NCBI GenBank assembly: GCA_050485425.1
Contig: JBJHBJ010000017.1
Coordinates: 1 to 64,000, forward strand
Reading direction: 5' to 3'
DNA: 64,000 nt
From: LSCE01 sp050485425
Lineage (GTDB): Bacteria; Pseudomonadota; Gammaproteobacteria; Nitrococcales; Aquisalimonadaceae
Within the stretch, counting starts at the first letter, position 1. Each line of letters opens with the position of its first letter. The notes under the pieces are model-generated. The model was not told the origin of the DNA. It worked only from the letters and a program-made list of their open reading frames with translations, and ran no database searches. Below, one piece after another: positions 9,017 to 17,097 of the stretch. The position numbers and the translations under genes were made by a program.

Positions 9017-9026
9017 CGCCTACCGT
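8981..9026 (+). promoter_or_regulatory. Dyad operator, copy 2, and class II-type promoter of wecBC
   Basis: TCTGTTCGATAGCGAACAGA (8981-9000) is a perfect dyad apart from its 4-base centre. TACCGT at 9021-9026 starts 30.5 bases from the dyad centre (8990.5), the spacing of a -10 element when a Crp/Fnr-type activator sits near -41.5/-42.5. The expected transcript would start near 9033 with a leader of about 78 bases to the wecB ATG. Predicted by pattern; regulator identity is inferred. Confidence 0.6.
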
Positions 9027-9110
9027 CAGGAAAACGGCTGATCCTGCCCGCCCCCGGGATTGCCGGGACAGCGGGGGCAACAATGGTCTGGAGATGCAGG
9101 AGCGGGGACC

Positions 9111-10235
9111 ATGAAGCAGTGCCGGGTGCTGACGGTGTTCGGAACGCGGCCCGAAGCCATCAAGATGGCGCCGGTGCTACTGGCCATGGCGGAGTCGGAC
9201 CGTGTCTCCCCGTTGCTGTGCGTGACAGCCCAGCACAGGATGATGCTCGACCAGGTGCTCACGCTGTTTCGCATCACCCCGGACTATGATCTCGAGATCA
9301 TGCGTCCCGGCCAGGATCTGACCGACATCACGACCCGCGTGCTGATCGGCCTGCGGGAGGTCATCCGGGAAGTGTGTCCGGATATCGTCCTCGTGCACGG
9401 CGACACGACCACCACGCTCGCGGGGAGCCTCGCCGCCTACTACGAACGGGTGCCTGTCGGCCATGTCGAGGCAGGATTGCGCACCGGCGACATCTATGCG
9501 CCCTGGCCGGAGGAGATCAACAGGCGCGTCGCAGGTCTCGTCGCTGCACACCACTTTGCCCCAACGGAGCGGGCGAGACAGAACCTCCTGCAGGAGCATG
9601 TGCCGCAGGCTGCGATCACCGTCACCGGTAATACGGTGGTGGATGCGCTGCTGCAGATCGTCGATCGGATCCGGCGTGATGCCGGGCTTCGCCACGAACT
9701 TCGGGAACGCTTCGGCTTTCTTGACGATGACCGGCGCCTGATCCTCGTCACCGGGCATCGCCGGGAGAGTTTCGGCGGTGGGTTCGAGCGGATCTGCCTG
9801 GCCCTGAAGACGTTGGCGCGGCGTGACGACATTCAGATTGTCTATCCGCTACATCTGAATCCGCACGTCAAGGGCCCGGTGGAAACCGCCCTGGGGGCGT
9901 TGCCGCGCGTACACCTGATTCCGCCGCTGGACTATCTGCCGTTTGTCTACCTGATGGAGCGTTCCACGCTGATCCTGACCGACTCGGGCGGTGTCCAGGA
10001 GGAGGCGCCTTCGCTGGGCAAGCCGGTGCTGGTGCTGCGGGAGACCACGGAACGGCCGGAAGCGATCGAGGCCGGCACGGTTCGCCTGGTGGGCACCGAC
10101 ACCGTGCGTATCGTCGCCGAGGTCGAGACGCTGCTGGACGATGACGCTGCCTACCGGACCATGGCGCGGGCTCACAACCCCTACGGGGACGGCCGGGCCG
10201 CGCATCGCATCGTGGAGGTGCTGAGCAATGCCTGA
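9111..10235 (+). CDS. wecB: UDP-N-acetylglucosamine 2-epimerase (non-hydrolysing)
   Basis: Converts UDP-GlcNAc to UDP-ManNAc, the first step towards UDP-ManNAcA. The 374-residue length is typical. Conserved segments are FGTRPEAIKMAPV (10-22), VHGDTTTTLAG, HVEAGLRTGD (118-127), PEEINRR, TGHRRESFG and the C-terminal nucleotide-site motif DSGGVQEEAPSLGKP. The ATG at 9111 follows AGGAGCGGGG; the frame is open 51 bases further upstream but lacks family sequence there. It overlaps wecC by 8 bases, which supports coupled translation and one pathway. Confidence 0.93.
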   Translation: MKQCRVLTVFGTRPEAIKMAPVLLAMAESDRVSPLLCVTAQHRMMLDQVLTLFRITPDYDLEIMRPGQDLTDITTRVLIGLREVIREVCPDIVLVHGDTTTTLAGSLAAYYERVPVGHVEAGLRTGDIYAPWPEEINRRVAGLVAAHHFAPTERARQNLLQEHVPQAAITVTGNTVVDALLQIVDRIRRDAGLRHELRERFGFLDDDRRLILVTGHRRESFGGGFERICLALKTLARRDDIQIVYPLHLNPHVKGPVETALGALPRVHLIPPLDYLPFVYLMERSTLILTDSGGVQEEAPSLGKPVLVLRETTERPEAIEAGTVRLVGTDTVRIVAEVETLLDDDAAYRTMARAHNPYGDGRAAHRIVEVLSNA

Positions 10236-11514
10236 TCGACGCCGCATCTGTGTGATGGGATTGGGCTATATCGGCTTGCCGACGGCGAGCCTGCTTGCGA
10301 CCAAGGGTTTTGACGTGCATGGCGTGGATGTCAATCCGGACGTGGTGGAGACCGTGTCCGCGGGCGGGATCCACATTACCGAGCCGGAGTTGGACGTTCT
10401 GGTGAAATCCGCGATCCAGAGCGGGCGGCTGCGCGTGGGACAGTTGCCGGAGCAGGCGGACGTCTTCATCCTGGCCGTGCCCACGCCGTTCGGCGAGGCA
10501 CATCGCCCCGACCTGGGCTGCGTGGAAGCGTCCGCCCGCGCCATCGCCCGCTACCTGGAACCGGGCAACCTGGTTATCCTGGAATCCACCAGCCCACCGG
10601 GAACGACTGAGCGGGTGGCCCAGTGGCTGGAAGAGGAGCGGCCTGATCTGCGGCTGCCCAGGGCAAGCCGGTACACCTCCGGCGACGTGGTTGCCGACGT
10701 GCTGGTCGCGCACTGCCCGGAGCGGGTGCTTCCGGGCCAGATTCTCAGGGAGCTGGTGGGCAACGATCGCATTGTGGGCGGTGTGGACGAAGCATCCACC
10801 GAGGCGGCGGCGGAGTTCTACCGGGAATTCGTCTCCGGTGCCGTGCTGACCACGAACAGCCGCACGGCGGAACTGGCGAAGCTCAGCGAGAACACATTCC
10901 GCGATGTGAACATTGCACTGGCCAACGAGCTGTCGCTGATCTGCAATCATCTGGATGTGGACGTCTGGGAACTGATCCAGCTGGCGAACAGGCACCCACG
11001 GGTGAACATCCTGCAGCCCGGTCCGGGGGTGGGAGGGCATTGCCTGGCCGTGGATCCGTGGTTCATCGTCGACAGTGCCCCGGAACAGTCGCAGCTGATA
11101 CGGACAGCACGCGAACTGAACGACGCCAAGCCGGATTTCGTTGTGCGCTGGACGGCGAGCCGGGCCGACCGTCTTAAGGAGCCGGTCATTGCCTGTCTGG
11201 GCCTCGCCTACAAACCGGATATCGATGATCTGCGGGAAAGCCCTGCGCTGGATATCACGCGGCGGCTGGCGAGGGAACACGTCGGCCGTGTGCTCGCCGT
11301 CGAGCCCAACATCCGTCGCCTTCCACCCGGGCTGGAGGAACACGGGGTGCAACTCGTGCCCATCGAGGACGCGATGCAGCAAGCGGACATCATCCTGGCT
11401 CTGGTGGCGCATCGACAGTTCCGGCGGATACCGGTGTCGAAACTGCAGGAGAAAATACTGCTGAACGTCTGCGGGCTATGGCGCCCCGACACGCCGTCCG
11501 CGCAAGCTTCGTGA
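10228..11514 (+). CDS. wecC: UDP-N-acetyl-D-mannosamine dehydrogenase
   Basis: Oxidises UDP-ManNAc twice to UDP-ManNAcA with NAD. An N-terminal Rossmann motif reads VMGLGYIGLPTASLLA (9-24). The catalytic cysteine is Cys272 in GPGVGGHCLAVDPWF, and the C-terminal UDP-binding domain includes GLAYKPDIDDLRESPAL. At 428 residues it has the usual length. It overlaps wecB upstream and, at its 3' end, overlaps the convergent WecG/TagA-type gene by 39 bases, so the two transcripts are antisense there. Confidence 0.93.
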   Translation: MPDRRRICVMGLGYIGLPTASLLATKGFDVHGVDVNPDVVETVSAGGIHITEPELDVLVKSAIQSGRLRVGQLPEQADVFILAVPTPFGEAHRPDLGCVEASARAIARYLEPGNLVILESTSPPGTTERVAQWLEEERPDLRLPRASRYTSGDVVADVLVAHCPERVLPGQILRELVGNDRIVGGVDEASTEAAAEFYREFVSGAVLTTNSRTAELAKLSENTFRDVNIALANELSLICNHLDVDVWELIQLANRHPRVNILQPGPGVGGHCLAVDPWFIVDSAPEQSQLIRTARELNDAKPDFVVRWTASRADRLKEPVIACLGLAYKPDIDDLRESPALDITRRLAREHVGRVLAVEPNIRRLPPGLEEHGVQLVPIEDAMQQADIILALVAHRQFRRIPVSKLQEKILLNVCGLWRPDTPSAQAS

Positions 11515-12273
11515 CAGCCGCTCGCCGAGCACCCGGGCGGCGAAGATCGGCAGAGCGGCCTGCCGATGAATGCGGCCGGGCTGGGAGAGCAGCCGGTACA
11601 ACCATTCGAGGTTCATCCGCCGCATCACGGCCGGCGCCCGCCTGGGATGACCGCAGATGGCGTCGAACGTGCCGCCCACCCCCTGACAGACACGAACCGT
11701 GCGCAGGGCATGACGGTGCCTGGCCATCCAGTATTCCTGGCGCGGGCTTCCCAGGGCGACGAACAGGATGGCCGCGCCGGAGGCATTGATGCGATCGAGC
11801 AACTCCGGTGCCCGGTCTTCCTCGAGGTATCCATGCTGCGTACCGACGATGTCCAGGCCCGGATACCGCTCGACCAGCAGCGCCGCGGCCTGGTTCACCA
11901 CCTGCGGTCTGGCTCCGTACAGGAAAACTCCCAGCCTCTCCCCGGCGGCCAGTTCACAGATGGCCGGCATCAGCTCCGAACCCGGTACCCGCGCCACCGA
12001 CACCTGGCCAGCCATGCGCGCAGCCAGCACCACGCCGATACCGTCGGGAATGACCAGATCTGCGCCGCACAACACCTCGTGCAGCTTTTCATTGCGCCGT
12101 GCGGCGATCACCTTCTCGGGATTGTTCGCCACGATCATTTTCGCTCCCGGCCGGGCGAGCATCCACCGGACCCTGTCCAGCGTCGCCGCCATGTCCACCA
12201 TGTCCACCGGCACGCCGAGAACCTCAAGGCGCACCGGCTTCAGAGCATCGTTCTGGTCATCCATTGCAGACAC
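11476..12273 (-). CDS. WecG/TagA/CpsF-family glycosyltransferase
   Basis: 265-residue GT26 enzyme; family members transfer ManNAcA or ManNAc onto lipid-linked GlcNAc as the second step of polymer assembly. Diagnostic segments are NNPEKVIAARRNEKLH, LVIPDGIGVVLAAR and FVALGSPRQEYWMARH. With wecBC next door and a WecA-like enzyme upstream in its own operon, ManNAcA is the likely donor sugar. Its start lies inside the end of the lyase gene (34-base overlap); an internal ATG at 12264 is an alternative. Convergent 39-base overlap with wecC. Confidence 0.88.
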   Translation of the reverse strand: MSAMDDQNDALKPVRLEVLGVPVDMVDMAATLDRVRWMLARPGAKMIVANNPEKVIAARRNEKLHEVLCGADLVIPDGIGVVLAARMAGQVSVARVPGSELMPAICELAAGERLGVFLYGARPQVVNQAAALLVERYPGLDIVGTQHGYLEEDRAPELLDRINASGAAILFVALGSPRQEYWMARHRHALRTVRVCQGVGGTFDAICGHPRRAPAVMRRMNLEWLYRLLSQPGRIHRQAALPIFAARVLGERLSRSLRGRRVGAP

Positions 12274-14186
12274 TCCTCGATGCGCCGGCCCGACACGTGA
12301 ACGTCGGGCAGCGTCAGTAGCGTGATCATCCGGTGCGACAGTTCACCGTGGTGGTACACCCGCACCGTCGTGATGGGCCGGCGGATGCCGTAGGCGGGCG
12401 AATGCCAGCCAAGAGCCGGCTTGGTCTCGGCGCGGTGCAGGCTGACGTAACCTCCCGTGCAGGTCATGGTTGCGGTCCCCCCCGCCAGCCGCAGGGCCAG
12501 GGATCCATCTCCCTGCCGGTCGGCCGGCACTGCCAGGTGCCAGTGCAGGGCTAGCTCATGAATACCGCCCCCGCTCAGCATGTCCTGTACCAGCAACCAG
12601 CCTTCATCCGACCAGGCAACGCCCCGCGTATGCTGTACGCCGCGAGAGGCGTAACCGTTGTGCCGGGCAAGCAACATCCCGCAGCCGTCGCAGGCGGATA
12701 CGCAGGCGAGCCGTTCGGCTGCGAACGGCTCGGTCCAGATAAAGCTGCCCTGTTGCGTGGCCTGATCGGTCTCATCAACCGTTACCGTGTTGTGAGCCGT
12801 GGTGCTTTTGAAGTATCTCCGCCAGGCCGGATCACCGTGATACGCGTAGGTTCCGGTATCCACCAGTAACGGCGTCGTGTTCACCCATAGCAGCAAGGCG
12901 AGCGCATCGGCATGACCATGGCCGAATGCCGGCGCCATTCCCAGTGGGCCGTGATCAATCAGAAGCTGCATCCGGTGCGTCCCGCCGCGCGTCCGCACCA
13001 CGGTGTAACCGGATTGCGGGAAAGTGGTCACGCCGTATGCCGGCCGAAGAGGTGCACGTTTCTCACCGCCGTCCATGAGAGAGGGGGTCAAGGCCTCCCC
13101 GCCGTCGCCGTCTCCGATGTCCGGATAGTCGCCAGGTCTCACGCTGATGCCATGCAGGAAACGGGTTCCGCGTAACAGGGCCGCGTGAAGTCGCTGCTCG
13201 GTGGGCAGCCGGTGCCGTATCAGCAAGCGCTCGCAGAGCGCCAGCAACTGCAGGTTGACGCGATGGTAGCCCACGGCCTGCTCAGCGCCGCCACCATCTT
13301 CCAGAATCTGATGATCGGCCTCGCGGGCCAGCAGAGCGAGGCCCTGCCGGCGCCATTCGGGAGCGCCCTGCATCTCCGGAAACAGCACGCCCGCGTGAAG
13401 CAAGCCTGCAGCTTCCGCAATGGTGTGGTTGCCCAGCGAGGAGTAAAGGGACAGGCGGCGCATGATCAATGGTGCATGACAGGCGATCAGCGCCGCCACC
13501 GCGCCGCGGGCTGGATCGGAATCGGCGAGCCAGGGACGGGCCAGATCCAGCGCGTAGCACGCGGCAATGAGCCGCAGTGCACACTCCATCGAGGAGACGT
13601 AGTGAGGACCGGTCAGCGGTGGATTGCGCACGACCCAGGATGTCAGTTGTGCCGACAGCAGCCGAAGTGCCCTGCGGCGAATGTCGGCGGGGCTGCGCGC
13701 GGCCAGAAGAGCCAGATCCACCAGGTGTTGAAGCCGCGACGGCTCCCACAATTCGCGGATATCCCCGTACGGATTCCCCGGTCGATAGGGCACGGAACCG
13801 AAGAATCCGGCCGGCCAGAGTCGGCCTGTATCCGGAGCCCTGTGCCAGATGTCATCGTCGTCAACCATCCAGCGCCAGTTGCTGCCTGGCCTGCGGGTGT
13901 AGCCATCAAGCAGCGCGGGAGCGGCGTCGCGCAAGTTGTTCTCGTCGATTTCCAGCGGCGGAAGCAGTTGGGTCCTGCCGTTGCAGAACGCCGGTGTTCG
14001 AATGCCAGACATCGGATGTCTGCCACCGAAACGCCGGTAGTGGAGATGCAGCAGTGCCATGGTGAGCGCCTGGCGTCCCCGATGCACCAGTTCCGGCGCC
14101 GACATCAGGTTCAGCCGGTGAAGGTACCAGCGGGCTCGATCCCGGAACTCTCCCCCTCGATGCATGGTCGCGGAGTCGGGAGTCAT
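12240..14186 (-). CDS. Heparinase II/III-family polysaccharide lyase
   Basis: 648-residue protein with an alpha-barrel N-terminal part (about 90-330) and a heparinase II/III-like beta-sandwich from about 370. The signature GHGHADALALLLW is followed by LVDTGTYAYHGDPAWR and STTAHNTVTVDETDQ. Relatives cleave uronate-containing polymers or occur as accessory enzymes in EPS loci. No clear signal peptide is visible, so export is uncertain. The ATG at 14186 overlaps the stop of the WecA-like gene (ATGA). In this operon it may trim or degrade the locus's own ManNAcA-containing polymer; that is inference. Confidence 0.85.
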   Translation of the reverse strand: MTPDSATMHRGGEFRDRARWYLHRLNLMSAPELVHRGRQALTMALLHLHYRRFGGRHPMSGIRTPAFCNGRTQLLPPLEIDENNLRDAAPALLDGYTRRPGSNWRWMVDDDDIWHRAPDTGRLWPAGFFGSVPYRPGNPYGDIRELWEPSRLQHLVDLALLAARSPADIRRRALRLLSAQLTSWVVRNPPLTGPHYVSSMECALRLIAACYALDLARPWLADSDPARGAVAALIACHAPLIMRRLSLYSSLGNHTIAEAAGLLHAGVLFPEMQGAPEWRRQGLALLAREADHQILEDGGGAEQAVGYHRVNLQLLALCERLLIRHRLPTEQRLHAALLRGTRFLHGISVRPGDYPDIGDGDGGEALTPSLMDGGEKRAPLRPAYGVTTFPQSGYTVVRTRGGTHRMQLLIDHGPLGMAPAFGHGHADALALLLWVNTTPLLVDTGTYAYHGDPAWRRYFKSTTAHNTVTVDETDQATQQGSFIWTEPFAAERLACVSACDGCGMLLARHNGYASRGVQHTRGVAWSDEGWLLVQDMLSGGGIHELALHWHLAVPADRQGDGSLALRLAGGTATMTCTGGYVSLHRAETKPALGWHSPAYGIRRPITTVRVYHHGELSHRMITLLTLPDVHVSGRRIEECLQWMTRTML

Positions 14187-15811
14187 GGTGTCAATCCTCT
14201 GAGCAGCAGTATCGTTGCGCTGACTGCGACCGCCGTCATCAGCCACTCACGACGATCCCGCCGCTCCACGAGTAGCAGTTCGCTGCCATAAAGCAGAATG
14301 GGTGCGTAGAGAAGGAAGAGGGGATTGAACTGCAACGGCGTGCTCTGCACCGCGACAAACGTCAGCAGGACGAGGATGATCAGCAGCACATCCAGCGCGG
14401 TGGTTCTGAATTCGCGCCGTCGCCTCCGCGGCGAATACCGCACCGCCATGACCGCCATGAGCCCGATGGCGATGATGCCGACGGTTTCCGTGGCCTGCGC
14501 CACGCCGCTGCCGAACGGCGGGTGCTCGGTGTAGAGGTAGAGCACCGCCGCCACGATCATGAAAACGGGTACCCGCTCCATGAACGAGGCTGGCGCGCCG
14601 CTGCGAAGCAGACGGAGGCAGAGCAACGCTGCCGAGCCGCCGGCAAGTAATGCGAAATCCCGTGGCACCGAGGTGGCGAGCGCGGCGAACGTAACCAGTG
14701 TCAGGGGCACCATCGTCTCCAGGGCGACCCGCGGCGCCCAGACCAGCAGCGGCCGCACTGCGCGGGACCGGGAGTCGTTGCCGGGCGGGGCAGTGGAACG
14801 GGAACGATGCTCCAGCGCCTGCTCCGCCAGGACTAGAAACCCGTAGATCAGAGCCAGGTGCAAGCCATAGGCAAGCAGTATTTTCCAAGGCCGCGATGAG
14901 TAGAGGGCGACGCCGAAGAATACGAACGAGGCCTGAAGCAGGTAGATGGCGATGACGGATTGCGGGTGCGAGAACCCCAGGACAAGCAAGCGATGGTGAA
15001 TATGCGTCTTGTCGGGCTGGAACGGGTGCCGTCTGTGCAGTAGGCGCCGTATCGTGACCACCGCGAGATCAGCGGTCGGCAATCCCACCAGCAGCAACAG
15101 GGCCCACGGTGTCACGTCTTCCGGGCGCGCATGCACCAGGGCCAGTCCGAGGAAACCGACGGCGAATCCCAAAAACTGGCTGCCGGCGTCTCCCATGAAA
15201 ATGGTTGCCGGATGCGTGTTGTAACGAAGAAAACCGGCCAGCCCACCCACGGCGGCGGCGGCCATCAACAGAACGCCGGGGATGCCCAGGGCATATGCCA
15301 GGTAGAGCATACCGAGCAGGCTGAGCAGGGTGATGCCTGCAGCCAACCCATCCAGCCCGTCGGACGTGTTCGAGGCATTGACGCAGGTCGCCAGGCCCAG
15401 AACGGTCAATGGCAAGGCGAGCATCGGGTGTAGCGCGATATCCCCGAACAGCGGGATCGCGTCCATCGAGAATCCGGCGTACCCGACGGCAAGCGTGGCT
15501 GCCACCAGTTGGATGGCCAGCTTCGCCGGTGCCGGCAGGTTGTTGTGATCGTCCCAGGCACCACCGAACAACAGGATCGCTGCACCGGCAAGAAAGGCCA
15601 GAGACGCCGGCTCGGCCGGCATCCAGAAAAAGATGGCGACCATCGCCCCGAGTGTGATACCCCAGCCGCCGACGCGCGGTACAGGTCTCAGATGGACCTT
15701 GCGCGGCCCCGGTTCATCGAGCATGCGAAGCGTTGGTGCGAGCCGGATCATGACAGGAGTCAATCCCAGGCTCACCAGCAAGGCGGTCACCGTGGCAAAG
15801 AGCGATTGCAT
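14183..15811 (-). CDS. WecA/MraY-family phosphosugar transferase with extra C-terminal membrane domain
   Basis: Initiating transferase that loads a sugar-1-phosphate onto undecaprenyl phosphate. Catalytic motifs are AWDDHNN (Asp87-Asp88), NASNTSDGLDGLAAG (146-159), FMGDAGSQF (205-213) and KTHIHHRL (His270-His273), as in WecA. WecA proteins are about 350-370 residues; this one is 542. A roughly 170-residue hydrophobic tail (about 365-542) with several membrane segments follows a charged linker at 335-352. The ATG at 15811 is preferred to the longer open frame because membrane helix 1 starts there. With wecBC and the GT26 gene it fits GlcNAc-1-P initiation. Confidence 0.87.
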   Translation of the reverse strand: MQSLFATVTALLVSLGLTPVMIRLAPTLRMLDEPGPRKVHLRPVPRVGGWGITLGAMVAIFFWMPAEPASLAFLAGAAILLFGGAWDDHNNLPAPAKLAIQLVAATLAVGYAGFSMDAIPLFGDIALHPMLALPLTVLGLATCVNASNTSDGLDGLAAGITLLSLLGMLYLAYALGIPGVLLMAAAAVGGLAGFLRYNTHPATIFMGDAGSQFLGFAVGFLGLALVHARPEDVTPWALLLLVGLPTADLAVVTIRRLLHRRHPFQPDKTHIHHRLLVLGFSHPQSVIAIYLLQASFVFFGVALYSSRPWKILLAYGLHLALIYGFLVLAEQALEHRSRSTAPPGNDSRSRAVRPLLVWAPRVALETMVPLTLVTFAALATSVPRDFALLAGGSAALLCLRLLRSGAPASFMERVPVFMIVAAVLYLYTEHPPFGSGVAQATETVGIIAIGLMAVMAVRYSPRRRRREFRTTALDVLLIILVLLTFVAVQSTPLQFNPLFLLYAPILLYGSELLLVERRDRREWLMTAVAVSATILLLRGLTP

Positions 15812-15925
15812 TGGCCTTCGGCCCCCGTATCCAGAACGCGTGCACGGGCAAGCAGGGCGCATCAAGCGTCGGGCGAGGAATACGCGGCGGTGGCCGGCCG
15901 GCACCTCTGAATATGTTGCCAATTG

Positions 15926-15997
15926 ACTGTAGAAGCCGCTTCACGCCTGCATCTGTGCGGTAACGTACAGACCCTTCCTCATGCCGATCCGTACGCT
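15926..15997. promoter_or_regulatory. Dyad operator, copy 3, with two divergent class II-type promoters
   Basis: TCTGTGCGGTAACGTACAGA at 15952-15971 (core TGTGCG-GTAA-CGTACA). Rightward, TACGCT at 15992-15997, and leftward, TACAGT (minus strand 15931-15926), each start 30.5 bases from the dyad centre at 15961.5. One site could therefore activate both the envelope operon beginning at 16103 and the WecA-like operon beginning at 15811. Geometry is seen directly; function is inferred. Confidence 0.6.
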
Positions 15998-16102
15998 CGG
16001 AACATGGAAGAGGGCAGTCCTGGATTGCGTTTCGGGGCGCAGCGGATGCGGGGTCCAAGAGGTATCGGCGAAGGCTCGGCGGTGGGCGCCAAGGAGGCCG
16101 TG

Positions 16103-16405
16103 ATGAGAAAGCACCAACACCGCGCGCTGGCCATCGTGGCGTTTGCGTTTGGTATCGCGCTCAGTGCATCGCTGGCTCAGGCGAACGCCCCCCGCTCCTC
16201 TCCTGCCGCTGCATCACCTGGCGAGCCCTACGCGGTTGCAGCCCAGGACCAGCGCGAAGAAGGTTCGGGACAGGGCAAGGATCAGGGTGGGGAAAGGAAG
16301 ATGGTGACGCTTGACTCCGGCCCACCTCGCGTGGCGGTGGCAATTACCTTCGGCATCGTCGCGCTGCTGCTGGTGGCACGACGCCGGCCGCCCCCGTCGA
16401 CCTGA
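16103..16405 (+). CDS. Small exported protein with C-terminal membrane anchor
   Basis: 100-residue protein I do not recognise. It has a signal peptide (about 1-26, ending ASLAQANA), a polar, Gln/Gly/Glu-rich middle (about 45-70) and a hydrophobic segment near the C-terminus (VAVAITFGIVALLLVA) followed by RRR. That tripartite tail resembles sorting or anchor signals, but no VPEP-type motif is present, so it is not a PEP-CTERM protein on this evidence. The ATG at 16103 is chosen for the signal peptide. It is the first gene after operator copy 3 and precedes the Wza-like gene by 44 bases. Confidence 0.6.
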   Translation: MRKHQHRALAIVAFAFGIALSASLAQANAPRSSPAAASPGEPYAVAAQDQREEGSGQGKDQGGERKMVTLDSGPPRVAVAITFGIVALLLVARRRPPPST

Positions 16406-16449
16406 TTCCGGCCCCTCTCTACGGCTAGCGGAACGGAGCGATCGTTCAG

Positions 16450-17097
16450 ATGAAAAGAGCAATGAATCAGCGATTGGGGAGTCTGGCCGCAGCACTGTCG
16501 ATCGGACTGCTGTTATCAGGGTGCACGGCTCTCGGCAGCGCCCCTTCACAAATGGATGCGCGCAACGCCGGGTCGCAGCAGGGTACATCCACGCGCGAAC
16601 AGCAATTGCCTCCGTTGGAATACCGAATCGGCCCCGAAGATGTGCTGGAGATCTCGGTCTGGCAGGAGGAGGAGCTCAGACGGCAGGTGCTGGTGCGCCC
16701 CGACGGCGGGATCTCGTTTCCCCTGGCCGGAGACGTCCACGTTGCGGGAAAGACAGCCCAGCAGGTGCGTGAAGAACTGACGCGCCGCATCGACGCGTAC
16801 ATACCGGACGCAATGGTCAACGTCTCGGTGGTGACCGTCTCCGGCTACCAGATCTACGTGCTGGGCAAGGTCAACAACCCCGGGCAGTTCACGGTCGGCC
16901 GGTATGTCGACGTGGTGCAGGCGTTGACCCTGGCCGGCGGCCTGACGCCGTTCGCGGCTGAAAGCCGGATCAGCGTCATTCGGCGGACGGAGTCCGGTGA
17001 AGAGGTCTACCCGTTCGATTACCGGGATATCAAACGGGGACGCGGCCTGCACCAGAACCGCATCCTCCAGAGTGGGGATGTCGTCCTTGTGCCCTGA
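16450..17097 (+). CDS. Polysaccharide export lipoprotein (Wza/OtnA family)
   Basis: 215-residue outer-membrane lipoprotein forming the polysaccharide export channel's periplasmic part. The lipobox is LLLSGC with Cys25. A Poly_export domain (about 55-135: YRIGPEDVLEISVWQEEEL, VRPDGGISFPLAGDVHV) is followed by one SLBB domain (about 140-205: VYVLGKVNNPGQF-like). It is shorter than E. coli Wza (379) and has a single SLBB repeat, as in short EpsA/XrtA-locus forms. It overlaps the beta-barrel gene by 20 bases. Confidence 0.9.
   Translation: MKRAMNQRLGSLAAALSIGLLLSGCTALGSAPSQMDARNAGSQQGTSTREQQLPPLEYRIGPEDVLEISVWQEEELRRQVLVRPDGGISFPLAGDVHVAGKTAQQVREELTRRIDAYIPDAMVNVSVVTVSGYQIYVLGKVNNPGQFTVGRYVDVVQALTLAGGLTPFAAESRISVIRRTESGEEVYPFDYRDIKRGRGLHQNRILQSGDVVLVP

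Larger units (their letters stand above)
8778..9110. other. Divergent intergenic region between Crp/Fnr-like gene and wecB
   Basis: 333 bases without a convincing gene. It holds two copies of the locus-wide dyad operator (8896-8915 and 8981-9000) and a perfect 24-bp inverted repeat centred on the second. Both adjacent genes point outwards, so this is a two-way promoter region. Confidence 0.7.

Noticed and set aside
8778..9083. Longer N-terminus of the first Crp/Fnr-like regulator
   Set aside because: The added 102 residues are unlike the family, rich in Cys/Trp/Arg, and would run through both operators.
16103..16405. PEP-CTERM/exosortase substrate
   Set aside because: No VPEP-type motif precedes the C-terminal helix and no exosortase gene is in the window.
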